Shown piece after piece: positions 1-7,713 of a stretch of DNA of 34,049 bases. A program made the translations under genes and the position numbers. Position 1 is the first letter of the stretch; every line of letters starts with the position of its first letter. The notes under the pieces are model-generated. The model did no database searches, had not been told where the DNA came from, and saw only the letters and a list, made by a program, of their open reading frames with translations. Source of the DNA: Candidatus Gottesmanbacteria bacterium (GTDB taxonomy: Bacteria; Patescibacteriota; Microgenomatia; UBA10105; UBA927); assembly GCA_016218215.1 (NCBI GenBank), contig JACREM010000063.1, forward strand, positions 1 through 34,049, given 5' to 3'.

Positions 1-582
1 ATGAAAACATACGGTATTATCCTTATCTTTGCACTTGTTTTTCTTATTCTTCTGCCAAGCATTCAGAAAACTCAGGCCGCGTGCTTTACTGCTGCAAAGG
101 GTAATTATACGATTTCTACTACCTGCACAGTCGCAGCAGACACGACTGAAGGAAACGATTCTGCTACACTTGATACGGACACCACAAACACTGCAGTGAT
201 CACAGTCACAGGCTCTGTCACGCTTGCAGCCGGATCTTCTATGACGACACTCGCAGCAGGTTCTCTCGTTTTATCCGGAGGAGGATCAATTGCTTTGGGA
301 AGTACAAAAACACAGATTACACTCGGTACTCCCGTTTATGTAGCTGATGCCGATGGAGACGGCTGGGCATCGGCATTTACTATATATACAGCAACCGCCT
401 CCGGCAGACGGAGACTCAATCTTATGAAATCAACAACAACGACTGATTGTAGTGATGCAGCATACTCACTTGACAACTCCTGCTATTCCTATGGTCAGGG
501 ATATTATTATGGTCAAGGCTACTACTACGGTCAAGGGTATTATTACGGAGAAGGCTACTACGAGGGCAATTACCACTGGTAA
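1..582 (+). CDS. Secreted CPR-type surface protein with C-terminal YGQGYY repeats
   Basis: 193 aa. Residues 1-26 form a Sec signal peptide with a long hydrophobic core and probable cleavage after TQA. The mature part is rich in Thr, Ala and Gly, of predicted beta character, and has four cysteines (Cys28, Cys42, Cys150, Cys161). Residues 116-121 (DADGDG) resemble a calcium-binding loop. The C terminus carries three YGQGYY units and one YGEGYY unit (residues 164-187). Small exported proteins ending in Tyr/Gly/Gln repeats are common in Patescibacteria, where their function is unknown; a surface or pilus-like role is only a guess. The ATG is the first base of the window, so upstream signals and an earlier start cannot be assessed. 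It converges on the cupredoxin-like gene 17 bases downstream. Confidence 0.75.
   Translation: MKTYGIILIFALVFLILLPSIQKTQAACFTAAKGNYTISTTCTVAADTTEGNDSATLDTDTTNTAVITVTGSVTLAAGSSMTTLAAGSLVLSGGGSIALGSTKTQITLGTPVYVADADGDGWASAFTIYTATASGRRRLNLMKSTTTTDCSDAAYSLDNSCYSYGQGYYYGQGYYYGQGYYYGEGYYEGNYHW
490..561 (+). repeat. 18-bp tandem repeat coding for YGQGYY
   Basis: Four consecutive 18-bp units encode YGQGYY three times and YGEGYY once. The units differ at third codon positions (cag/caa, gga/ggc/ggg, tat/tac), so the peptide is kept while the DNA has drifted. This points to selection on the protein rather than recent slippage. Confidence 0.85.
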
Positions 583-599
583 TCGATTATCAACGATAC

Positions 600-995
600 C
601 TACTCAATGACAGTGATTACTCCGGTAATGTATGGTGCAAGATGATCGTGCATTTCCCATGTTCCAATCTTACCAAACACAAAATCCCATGATTTTCCCG
701 GTAGGACCGGCTCCTTCGGATCAAACTCAGGATACATCAAATGCGATGGGTGGAGATTACTTGCAGGCCAACGCGCAACAGATGTTGCATTGAAAAAAAC
801 CACTTTCGTCCCTTTTTTGACCGTCAAGGAATTCGGTATATATTCGTCTTCACGCATTGAAATCGTGACGGAATTCGTTACAACCCTTTTTGACCCCCCG
901 CGTGTTACTGAATTTCTATACATGAGCAATGCACTAACAACAATACCTACGAGGCAAAGGGTAATGACAAATGATAGTTTCTTAAGTATTCTCAT
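600..995 (-). CDS. Membrane-anchored cupredoxin-like protein without the type 1 copper Cys
   Basis: 131 aa from the ATG at 995; the open frame runs 6 bases further to a GTG. A GGTGG-like Shine-Dalgarno precedes the ATG. Residues 5-25 are a signal anchor. The rest reads as a small cupredoxin beta-sandwich: the TVKKGTKVVFFN strand, the WPASNLHPSH segment with His82 and His85, FDP...LPGKSWDFVF, and a C-terminal GTWEMHDHL...GVITV. In a classical type 1 site the last segment carries Cys and Met ligands; here Asp and Ile occupy those places, while His117 and His119 remain. It may bind copper through histidines or not at all. It lies 20 bases after the DUF7282-like gene on the same strand, probably co-transcribed. 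Confidence 0.75.
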   Translation of the reverse strand: MRILKKLSFVITLCLVGIVVSALLMYRNSVTRGGSKRVVTNSVTISMREDEYIPNSLTVKKGTKVVFFNATSVARWPASNLHPSHLMYPEFDPKEPVLPGKSWDFVFGKIGTWEMHDHLAPYITGVITVIE

Positions 996-1015
996 GCCCA
1001 CCGACAGGACTACTG

Positions 1016-1474
1016 TCAGAGTGCCGTAAACATCTTTATGACCGGCTTTCCGAACAGGTCTCTCAGAGTCGGGTCATTTCCCCTGGTAAAACATAATTCA
1101 TTCATTCTTCGAAGTGTCACCGAAATCTGTGACCCGGACTCGATCGTTACTGTTTTACCTGCATACGTACTTGTTGCATCGTTTGGCAAAAATGGAACTT
1201 CTATATCCGTATACGTTCCGGGGAGAAGATTGATCGTCCTGCCAATAGTCTGCCCGGGGTAACCTTGATTTGTTGCCTGCAGAAGTATATACGCTCCGCT
1301 TGCGTCTTTTATCGTCACTTTCTTCAGCCTAACAGCATTAAATATTTTTTGATCGCTGACGGTAATAGAGTTCGTTTTAATCAAAAATACATAAACTCCA
1401 GCCAGTACTACTTCTGCTATGAGAATTGAAAAAATTCCTACGAATACCATGAGTATTTGCTGTGTGTTTTTCAT
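1016..1474 (-). CDS. One-helix membrane protein, DUF7282-like paralog A
   Basis: 152 aa from the ATG at 1474, which has a GGGGGA Shine-Dalgarno; the frame is open further upstream to 1579 but that would run into the divergent gene. Residues 7-32 are a membrane helix. The exported part starts with TNSITVSDQ (residues 34-42) and ends with a LRDLFGKPVIKMF segment. The same order of blocks (V-x-DQ, a strand, G-x-x-WLP-x-GT-like loop, a final FG-x-x-V-x-K-F segment) recurs in three other proteins of this window. This one is the most diverged: its central loop reads NLLPGTYTDI. The layout resembles DUF7282-type domains. Function unknown. It is divergent from the haloperoxidase/FG-GAP gene. Confidence 0.7.
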   Translation of the reverse strand: MKNTQQILMVFVGIFSILIAEVVLAGVYVFLIKTNSITVSDQKIFNAVRLKKVTIKDASGAYILLQATNQGYPGQTIGRTINLLPGTYTDIEVPFLPNDATSTYAGKTVTIESGSQISVTLRRMNELCFTRGNDPTLRDLFGKPVIKMFTAL

Positions 1475-1536
1475 TCTTCCCCCTTGAATATCATAGTCTA
1501 TTAGCATAGTATCATTACAATAAACACGAGTACAAT

Positions 1537-4401
1537 ATGGTAAGAAAACATACACATAGTCCTCTGCGCACGCCTGCAAATATGTTCCAAAAAATTATTC
1601 CGATACTCTCTCTCATCGTTCTGTTTTTCGTTGTCTACTTAGGCATTACCGGCTTTATACTCTATCATCGCGACCTCATTCTTACCCAAAAAATAGACCG
1701 GTATAAAAAATCGGAAACCCGGCATTCAGACGTACCTTCCCGATACAACGCAATCACCGCAATGGAAATTGTAAAGAAAGAAAATTTCTCCCCTACAATC
1801 GCATCAAGATTTTATGCATATGTAGTCAGCGTCTATGCAGACGTTCTTTCCTCGACAAATGACGAAACCCAGGCCGCCCTGTCAACCTCCGAATTTCTAA
1901 ACATGATCGCGCCAAAACATCAAGCGTATATTTCCGAGCGTCTCAATGCCCTCGTCCCTCATCCTCCCCAAATAACAGACAAAGCACAAGTTATCCTTGA
2001 CTCTTATAATAAACGACTGACAGAAGATAATTTTTCTCTTGCTACAGAGATAGTCCCTCCGGTAAATCGTGATACAGGATGGTATGTGAGACAATCCATG
2101 ATCGACAAAGGTGCCAAAGCAGGAGATTGGAAACCCTGGGTTATCAATGCAGACGATTCGCTTGAAATTACCCCAAAACCACCTAATCGTGGTTCATTTA
2201 CGGACAGATATGAACTGGCAAAAGTTGAATTTGCAACGAAAAAACGCACCAAATCCGACATTGACAGCATCTATTTCTGGCACGGCGCGACAGGGTTTAT
2301 CAAGGGTCAAGCCGGAGACAATGTCACACCAACAGGTGCATGGCTTAACATCCTGTACGAGGAACTTGGAAAAACCGTGGACAACCGCGAGTTTGCCCGT
2401 ATGCAAAAAATCCTAGCCCAGAGTATAGCAGATTCCTTTATCACTACTTGGAAAGTCAAATATACCTATTGGACACAACGTCCGTCTATGAGAATCCCCC
2501 TTCATGACCTTGCCGTAGCAGATCCGCCATTTCCATCTTACATATCCGGGCATTCAACGATTTCCCATACTGCGTCTACTGTCCTTTCGTACTTGTATCC
2601 TTCTAAACGGATGCTTTGGACGGCGCTCGCTCATGACGCAAAAAATTCCCGCCTACTGGCCGGTATCCACTTCGGTATTGACAATGACGTCGGGGAGTAC
2701 ATAGGAACGCTAGTCGGAAACAAAGTAATATCCAAAATCTCCGACACAAAGCTCGCGAATAAACCTTTCCCGTCTCTTTTGCCTTTCCAAATGGTACCTG
2801 AATATATACTGTTACGCCTCGGCGTTTTGTATTTAAAAATAAAAGAAATTCTCATCGGCATAATTACAGAATATTCAGTTCCAGCCCCACGGACGAAATA
2901 TAAGAATATAACAACATCTGCGGGAATTGATCGTAAAGTCGGCGACAACGGCGTATCCTGGGGCGATTATAACGGCGACGGGTATGATGATCTTCTTATT
3001 ATCAACACGAACAAACAAGGCAACAGGCTGTACCGCAACAATAAAGACGGTACCTTTACCAACGTCGCGCGCGAAGCAGGCATCAGGTCAGATATCTTTG
3101 GAAAAGTCGGAGTATTCGGAGACTATGACAATGATGGATGCGAAGATTTATATATCGCCGTCGGTAACTATACATATCAGAATGAAAACCAGGATATACT
3201 CTACCACAATAACTGCAATGGAACATTTACCGATGTCACCCAACAAGCCGGCATAAAAGACTCATATCACGGCTCCGGGGCCTCATGGGTAGATTACGAC
3301 AATGACGGATATCTTGACCTTTATGTCGCTAATTTCGGACAAAAAATCGGCAATAACTGGAATGCGGAACCAGGTCTTCTCTACCACAACAATAAAAACG
3401 GAACATTTACGGAAGTTGCGATGTCTGCGGGAGTAACCGAAGGAGCAAAGGTTACATCCATCGACGCACACTTCGTCGACGGCAAAGATAACCGTCTCAG
3501 AACCGGACTTTCTCATCAGGGCGTATGGTTTGACTACAACAATGACGGATTCCAGGACTTGTTTGTCGCGACAGACCGAGGCGTGAGCCCGCTGTACAAA
3601 AATAATGGCAACGGGACGTTTACAGACTCTACAATCGCAACCGATGTCACCGAACAGGCAGGACTAAACTTCGGCGGAACAAACATGGGTGTTGCCATCG
3701 GTGACTATGACAACAACGGCTATCTTGACATCTATACGACAAACTACGCGGATAATTATCTTTGGAAGAATAACGGCAATGGTACGTTTACAGAAGTTGG
3801 CGCTCAAACACATACGGCAGATGCATCGGCTATCGGCTGGGGCACTGCGTTTCTGGACGGTGATAACGACGGAAATCTAGATATAGCCGTAGCAAACGGC
3901 GCAGTAGCAGAGACACTCCTAAGCCCGGAGCGTACTTTCACAACAAGCATAGATTCGTATTTTCAAAATAACGGTGACGGGACGTTTGGACGTGTTACAA
4001 AAAGAGCAGGACTTGAAAATAATTTCGTGAGCCGCGGCCTTGCAGTCTCGGATTTTGATCACGACGGTTTTCCCGACTTAATCATATCAAACGAGGAAAA
4101 ACCTGACGCGCTTTTCCATAACCTCGGAAATCATAACCACTGGCTTGAAGTAAAACTTGAAGGGACTGTATCCAATAGGGACGCTATCGGAGCGCGACTT
4201 ACATTAGTTGCCAACGGGAAAACTCAGATCAGAGAAGTTTCAAGCGGATCATCATACGCATCACAAAACAGTCTCGTACAGATGTTCGGTATCGGGAAAG
4301 AAACAAACGTTTCGTCTCTTACGATCCGATGGCCATCCGGTAAAACGACAATCAAAGAAAACATTACTGCAGATCAATTAATCCACATCACGGAAAAGTA
4401 G
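1537..4401 (+). CDS. Membrane-anchored vanadium-haloperoxidase-type PAP2 domain fused to FG-GAP repeats and ASPIC/UnbV
   Basis: 954 aa. One N-terminal helix (about 20-42) should place the rest outside the membrane. Residues about 240-400 are a PAP2-superfamily helical domain with the full haloperoxidase signature: K308-x6-R315-P316, S337-G338-H339, and S371-R372-x5-H378-x3-D382, H378 being the expected vanadate ligand. Seven FG-GAP/VCBS repeats follow (starting near 473, 524, 583, 663, 718, 768 and 834), each with a DxDxDG-type calcium loop such as DYDNDGYLD and an LYxNNxxGTF strand. An ASPIC/UnbV domain fills about 868-952. This C-terminal half is CRTAC1-like. Family knowledge predicts vanadate-dependent oxidation of halides by peroxide, or acid-phosphatase activity. 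A second possible start is the ATG at 1582; a TACAAT hexamer abuts the first ATG. Confidence 0.88.
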   Translation: MVRKHTHSPLRTPANMFQKIIPILSLIVLFFVVYLGITGFILYHRDLILTQKIDRYKKSETRHSDVPSRYNAITAMEIVKKENFSPTIASRFYAYVVSVYADVLSSTNDETQAALSTSEFLNMIAPKHQAYISERLNALVPHPPQITDKAQVILDSYNKRLTEDNFSLATEIVPPVNRDTGWYVRQSMIDKGAKAGDWKPWVINADDSLEITPKPPNRGSFTDRYELAKVEFATKKRTKSDIDSIYFWHGATGFIKGQAGDNVTPTGAWLNILYEELGKTVDNREFARMQKILAQSIADSFITTWKVKYTYWTQRPSMRIPLHDLAVADPPFPSYISGHSTISHTASTVLSYLYPSKRMLWTALAHDAKNSRLLAGIHFGIDNDVGEYIGTLVGNKVISKISDTKLANKPFPSLLPFQMVPEYILLRLGVLYLKIKEILIGIITEYSVPAPRTKYKNITTSAGIDRKVGDNGVSWGDYNGDGYDDLLIINTNKQGNRLYRNNKDGTFTNVAREAGIRSDIFGKVGVFGDYDNDGCEDLYIAVGNYTYQNENQDILYHNNCNGTFTDVTQQAGIKDSYHGSGASWVDYDNDGYLDLYVANFGQKIGNNWNAEPGLLYHNNKNGTFTEVAMSAGVTEGAKVTSIDAHFVDGKDNRLRTGLSHQGVWFDYNNDGFQDLFVATDRGVSPLYKNNGNGTFTDSTIATDVTEQAGLNFGGTNMGVAIGDYDNNGYLDIYTTNYADNYLWKNNGNGTFTEVGAQTHTADASAIGWGTAFLDGDNDGNLDIAVANGAVAETLLSPERTFTTSIDSYFQNNGDGTFGRVTKRAGLENNFVSRGLAVSDFDHDGFPDLIISNEEKPDALFHNLGNHNHWLEVKLEGTVSNRDAIGARLTLVANGKTQIREVSSGSSYASQNSLVQMFGIGKETNVSSLTIRWPSGKTTIKENITADQLIHITEK

Positions 4402-4431
4402 CGTTAGTAGAGTTTCACTTCACTTTTATTA

Positions 4432-4995
4432 TTATTGTACGATCAACTTCCGAACGACAGGCCGTCCAATTACATCACGAAGAACACTATTCTCCGACGT
4501 GATCCCCTGTTCGAGAATGTCCACATCGTGAAGTGAGACATATACCGTCTCTCCTGCTTTTGGACGAATAATTTCATTTCCTTGTCTATTTTCTATGTTA
4601 GAAACACCAAGGGGAATGCCAATATATGAGTGAGTACCTCGAGGGAGCCATGGAGAGAATCCAACCATCGTCCCGCCTTTCGACACGCCATTTATCGAAA
4701 GCTTTATTCTTGCCCCGCGAGGACTTGCCACAAACACCTGGTCAATAATAACAAATTCACCAAGCGCCTGATCATGGACAGTCATGCTGTTTCTCGAAAC
4801 ATACACATACCCAAAAACGATCAGTAAAAAAATAGAAAAAATACCAAATCCCACAAAGCGGAAAAGTATATGTTCTTTCGTAGGTAACGGCGATTGCCCT
4901 ACAGGCGGTTGCTTCAGCTCAACTATATTAGGAATGGGAAGAGTTGAGGTATTTGAAAGCACTTGTTGTGCTGCTGAAATAGATGGCTGATCCAT
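4432..4995 (-). CDS. One-helix membrane protein, DUF7282-like paralog B
   Basis: 187 aa. A soluble Pro/Gln-rich N-terminal tail of about 45 residues is followed by a membrane helix (46-66), then RNSMTVHDQ (68-76), a first beta region with the GARIKLSINGV segment, the GFSPWLPRGTHSYIGIPLG block (112-130), a KAGETVYVSLHD strand and a terminal RDVIGRPVVRKLIVQ segment. The blocks align closely with paralog D (7135-7707). The DQ motif, S-x-WL-x-xGT loop and final segment resemble DUF7282-type exported domains. No catalytic residues are evident. It converges on the haloperoxidase/FG-GAP gene with 30 bases between. Its own promoter lies just upstream with a perfect TTGACA box. Confidence 0.7.
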   Translation of the reverse strand: MDQPSISAAQQVLSNTSTLPIPNIVELKQPPVGQSPLPTKEHILFRFVGFGIFSIFLLIVFGYVYVSRNSMTVHDQALGEFVIIDQVFVASPRGARIKLSINGVSKGGTMVGFSPWLPRGTHSYIGIPLGVSNIENRQGNEIIRPKAGETVYVSLHDVDILEQGITSENSVLRDVIGRPVVRKLIVQ

Positions 4996-5002
4996 ACTTT
5001 AA

Positions 5003-5031
5003 GCGTTACACACCAATTCTATCACTGTCAA
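5003..5031 (-). promoter_or_regulatory. Promoter for paralog B, leaderless-type
   Basis: Read on the minus strand, TTGACA (5031-5026) is followed after 17 bases by TAACGC (5008-5003), and only 7 bases then separate this hexamer from the ATG at 4995. The -35 box is perfect and the -10 weak. The predicted transcript would start at or next to the ATG. Confidence 0.5.
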
Positions 5032-5051
5032 CAATTTAATATTTTTTCGCC

Positions 5052-5081
5052 TTGAGAATCTTCATGAGAAGAATGTATGAT
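5052..5081 (+). promoter_or_regulatory. Promoter for the GT-C-like gene, leaderless-type
   Basis: TTGAGA (5052-5057) and TATGAT (5076-5081) are each one base off consensus and 18 bases apart. The ATG at 5094 follows 12 bases later. Earlier in-frame starts (TTG 5052, ATG 5064, ATG 5073) lie inside the promoter, so 5094 is preferred as the translation start. Confidence 0.55.
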
Positions 5082-5093
5082 CTTGGTATACAC

Positions 5094-6602
5094 ATGAATA
5101 TCCAGGTAATAATAAACCACTCCATAAAAAAGGTTAGACTCCTGGTATTGCTCATGGGAATTTCTCTTTTTGCCGGCGTCTGTATATCTTTAAGAAACTA
5201 CTTTCCGATTCCAAACACAAATTTTTTTGCATATGCAAAGGAAGGAAACGAATATCTATCTGGCAAAATACCAGAGCTCGTAAAGCTTCCACCTGTCTAT
5301 TCGATACTTATTACTATCCCTGGTCTCTTTATTCATTCTGATTATATACAGCTAAAAACCGCAGTTATGATGAATATTGTCCTCATTACTTCTTCTTTTT
5401 TATTGATCTACGTATATCTTAAGAAGATAGATACACAGATCAGTTTACCGATTACATGCTTACTCATGAGTAACTTTCTGAGCTTTATCGTAGCGCTCCA
5501 ACCAATAAATACCGCTGCTTTCGTGTTTCTGTTCATGGTTGCACTGACGCTTGATATATACAAAAAAAAACGCTTGCCGATGATCATCGCAGGGATTGGC
5601 TACCTTGTGCGCCCTGAGTCTATTGTCCTCCTGTGTACTCTCTTTGTAAAAAATCTTGTACTTGTTTTTTTAGGCCATAACAAAATACAAAAGACGAAAG
5701 AAAAAATCATACTTTTCACCGATTATTTTTTTATATCCCTCACCCCCTTCGTTATTTGGGAGGCATTTGCCTATTATCATAATGCCAAAGCGAACGACTA
5801 TTTTCTTGAAATTGCACGAAGAATAAATGAAATTCCCAATTGGTCGTTTTTAGTTGATTCCGAGGTTAATTATCTTTTCTATACTCTCGCACTCCCAAAA
5901 ATAATAGTGCTTTCATTTATGATTGTATTGGTTAGTATTTGTACGATTCTTCTTATACGGGGGAAATTTCGAGAAATTGCTACTCTTCTTTTGTTTTCAC
6001 TATTGTATGCGGCTATACATGTATTCTTCCCTGTTGCCTCTGGCAGATACTCGTATGTGCTGTTGTTGATAAATTATGTTCTTCTCTTCGTTCCGATCCT
6101 TTACTTGCATACCATGCATCACATCACCTCACATCAAAAGTCAATCCTTATTGTGCTACTTACCTTTTTTTTACTGTATGTAAACGTGAGGGATTTACCT
6201 CAAGGTTTTGCAAAAGAAAAAAAATACAGAGAAGAAGCGCTCTTACTCATTGAGTATTTACGCTCAAATAACTTTACCAAACAAACAGTGATATTGATTC
6301 CGGAGCCATGGATTGCACAATATTTTAATCAAAACACCAAGGTTTCTGTCGTTTCTGCACCAATAAACTGCATAAGCCTATCATGCCTCACGAAGGACAA
6401 TGCAATACAATCTGCAGAGGAAGTATTGGTTGCACTCGATAGTTATACATCGCGGGCTCTCGGAAAAAAATATTTCAAAAATTTCCCTCATGCTAAATTT
6501 TTTGAATATTTTGACACTCGCTTATCAGCGTCTATGGTACCAATATATAGTGCAACGCTTAACGATAGTTGGATACGTATATACCAACTTTCATCGCATT
6601 AA
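5094..6602 (+). CDS. Polytopic membrane protein, probable GT-C-type glycosyltransferase
   Basis: About 502 aa from the ATG at 5094, chosen because of the promoter just upstream; the frame is open to 5052. There are ten or so hydrophobic helices and a soluble C-terminal part of about 130 residues after the last helix. After helix 1 comes a loop with Tyr, Glu and the LVKLPPVYSIL segment, which recalls the first extracytoplasmic loop of GT-C enzymes (ArnT/PMT type), where acidic residues bind the polyprenyl-phosphate sugar donor. GYLVRPES after the central helices also fits that group. Substrate unknown. It lies between DUF7282-like genes and converges on paralog C. The assignment rests on topology and short motifs, so a different membrane family is possible. 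Confidence 0.6.
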   Translation: MNIQVIINHSIKKVRLLVLLMGISLFAGVCISLRNYFPIPNTNFFAYAKEGNEYLSGKIPELVKLPPVYSILITIPGLFIHSDYIQLKTAVMMNIVLITSSFLLIYVYLKKIDTQISLPITCLLMSNFLSFIVALQPINTAAFVFLFMVALTLDIYKKKRLPMIIAGIGYLVRPESIVLLCTLFVKNLVLVFLGHNKIQKTKEKIILFTDYFFISLTPFVIWEAFAYYHNAKANDYFLEIARRINEIPNWSFLVDSEVNYLFYTLALPKIIVLSFMIVLVSICTILLIRGKFREIATLLLFSLLYAAIHVFFPVASGRYSYVLLLINYVLLFVPILYLHTMHHITSHQKSILIVLLTFFLLYVNVRDLPQGFAKEKKYREEALLLIEYLRSNNFTKQTVILIPEPWIAQYFNQNTKVSVVSAPINCISLSCLTKDNAIQSAEEVLVALDSYTSRALGKKYFKNFPHAKFFEYFDTRLSASMVPIYSATLNDSWIRIYQLSSH

Positions 6603-6619
6603 AACAGTGTCATTATTAC

Positions 6620-7129
6620 TTAAAGAAGAACAAACTTTTTTACCAAGCTTCGTCCGAAAAGATCAAAAAGAATATTTTGTATATCCTCTTCTACAACCAG
6701 CATATTTTCTTCTGCTTTATAAAGCATTGCATATAATATGTCTCCTTTTTTAGGCGCAATGGTCGTGGTTCTACTATCAGTTTTCCCTTCTATGACGTTT
6801 AATCTTACTCCTATATGCGTATGCTTACCCGGAGCAAGCCATGGCGACATGCCTACCCAATCACGCCCATCCGTCATACCATGAAGGGAAAGTACGATCC
6901 GTGCCCCTTTGGCATTTCCTATGGTGACGCTTTCAATATCTACGCTCTTTCCAGACCCGAGTATCTGATCGAAGACTTCAAGATCATTTTTATGCTTTAA
7001 TATCGACAAAAATCCAGATATAAAAAAAACAATTATGACAGAAATCATCAATATCAATACAAACAGCCTCGGCAAAAACGAACTATGTGCATCATAAACG
7101 TGTGGAATATTTGTTGACGGAATATTCAT
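6620..7129 (-). CDS. One-helix membrane protein, DUF7282-like paralog C
   Basis: 169 aa from the ATG at 7129; the frame is open to 7354, but that would overlap paralog D and gives a Cys-rich non-homologous extension. Residues 21-43 are a membrane helix. The exported domain contains LEVFDQ (50-55), GARIVLSLHGM, WVGMSPWLAPGKHTHIGVRL (91-110), a PKKGDILYAMLY strand and the terminal LFGRSLVKKFVLL. Compared with B and D it lacks the NS-x-TVHDQ consensus, and its C-terminal part is acidic (around EENMLVVEED). It is the third gene of a minus-strand unit: permease/FG-GAP gene, paralog D, paralog C, with gaps of 6 and 5 bases. That makes a functional link to the permease fusion likely. Function unknown. 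Confidence 0.7.
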   Translation of the reverse strand: MNIPSTNIPHVYDAHSSFLPRLFVLILMISVIIVFFISGFLSILKHKNDLEVFDQILGSGKSVDIESVTIGNAKGARIVLSLHGMTDGRDWVGMSPWLAPGKHTHIGVRLNVIEGKTDSRTTTIAPKKGDILYAMLYKAEENMLVVEEDIQNILFDLFGRSLVKKFVLL

Positions 7130-7134
7130 ATCCT

Positions 7135-7707
7135 TTAAAATACAGTAAACTTTTCTATCACTTCTTTCCCGAAAATTGCATGAAGCAATGTCGAGGCAGT
7201 CGTAATCTGCTGCTCTATCTTGGATGATGCAAACAACGACGCATATATTCTGTCCCCTTTCGTAGGCATTAATATTTTTGATGAGCCGCTCGCATCCGTA
7301 GATTCTACACCAAGGGGTATCCCTACATATGAATATGTACCAGATGGCAGCCATGCAGATGTTCCGACTCTCTGTCCTCCCTCAAGAGACCCATTGATTG
7401 TTAGCGCTATTCGCCCACCAGAAGGATTAGATATAGAAACCTCGTCAACTATAGCGTAGTCTTCAAGCGGCTGATCATGAACTGTTATGCTATTTCTCGA
7501 AACATCCACATAACGTGCTGCTAATAAAAAAATTGCAAAAAATACAACGGATACGAAAATTCGTTTCTTTCCTCGTGATCCATCGATAGATGCATGATGC
7601 ATCAAATATGTCTGCGCATATCCTTCTTTTGTTTGGTTTGAAACAGACGGACCTATAGAAGAATTTGCTATACCCGATTGACCGCTTTGTACGAGTTGTT
7701 CACCCAT
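7135..7707 (-). CDS. One-helix membrane protein, DUF7282-like paralog D
   Basis: 190 aa. A polar N-terminal tail (1-48) is followed by a membrane helix (49-65), RNSITVHDQ (71-79), a GGRIALTINGS strand, the GTSAWLPSGTYSYVGIPLG block (115-133), a TKGDRIYASLF strand and a terminal HAIFGKEVIEKFTVF segment. It is the closest relative of paralog B. A GGGAG Shine-Dalgarno sits at its start, as expected for an internal operon gene. It follows the permease/FG-GAP gene by 6 bases and precedes paralog C by 5. The domain resembles DUF7282-type exported domains; the biochemical role is unknown. Confidence 0.72.
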   Translation of the reverse strand: MGEQLVQSGQSGIANSSIGPSVSNQTKEGYAQTYLMHHASIDGSRGKKRIFVSVVFFAIFLLAARYVDVSRNSITVHDQPLEDYAIVDEVSISNPSGGRIALTINGSLEGGQRVGTSAWLPSGTYSYVGIPLGVESTDASGSSKILMPTKGDRIYASLFASSKIEQQITTASTLLHAIFGKEVIEKFTVF

Positions 7708-7713
7708 ATATCA

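Noticed and set aside
2900-4100. Nucleotide repetitiveness of the FG-GAP coding region considered as a DNA tandem repeat or CRISPR-like array
   Set aside because: The similarity is in protein (GAYDNDG-type blocks) with variable spacing and diverged codons; there are no identical repeats with uniform spacers.
1537-4401. PAP2 lipid phosphatase as the call for the N-terminal domain
   Set aside because: Lipid phosphatases of this group have several membrane helices around the active site; here the domain is soluble-looking and carries haloperoxidase spacing. Phosphatase activity is still possible.
7130-7354. N-terminal extension of paralog C into paralog D
   Set aside because: The extension is Cys-rich, unlike the other paralogs, and would overlap paralog D by over 200 bases; the ATG at 7129 lines up with the family layout.
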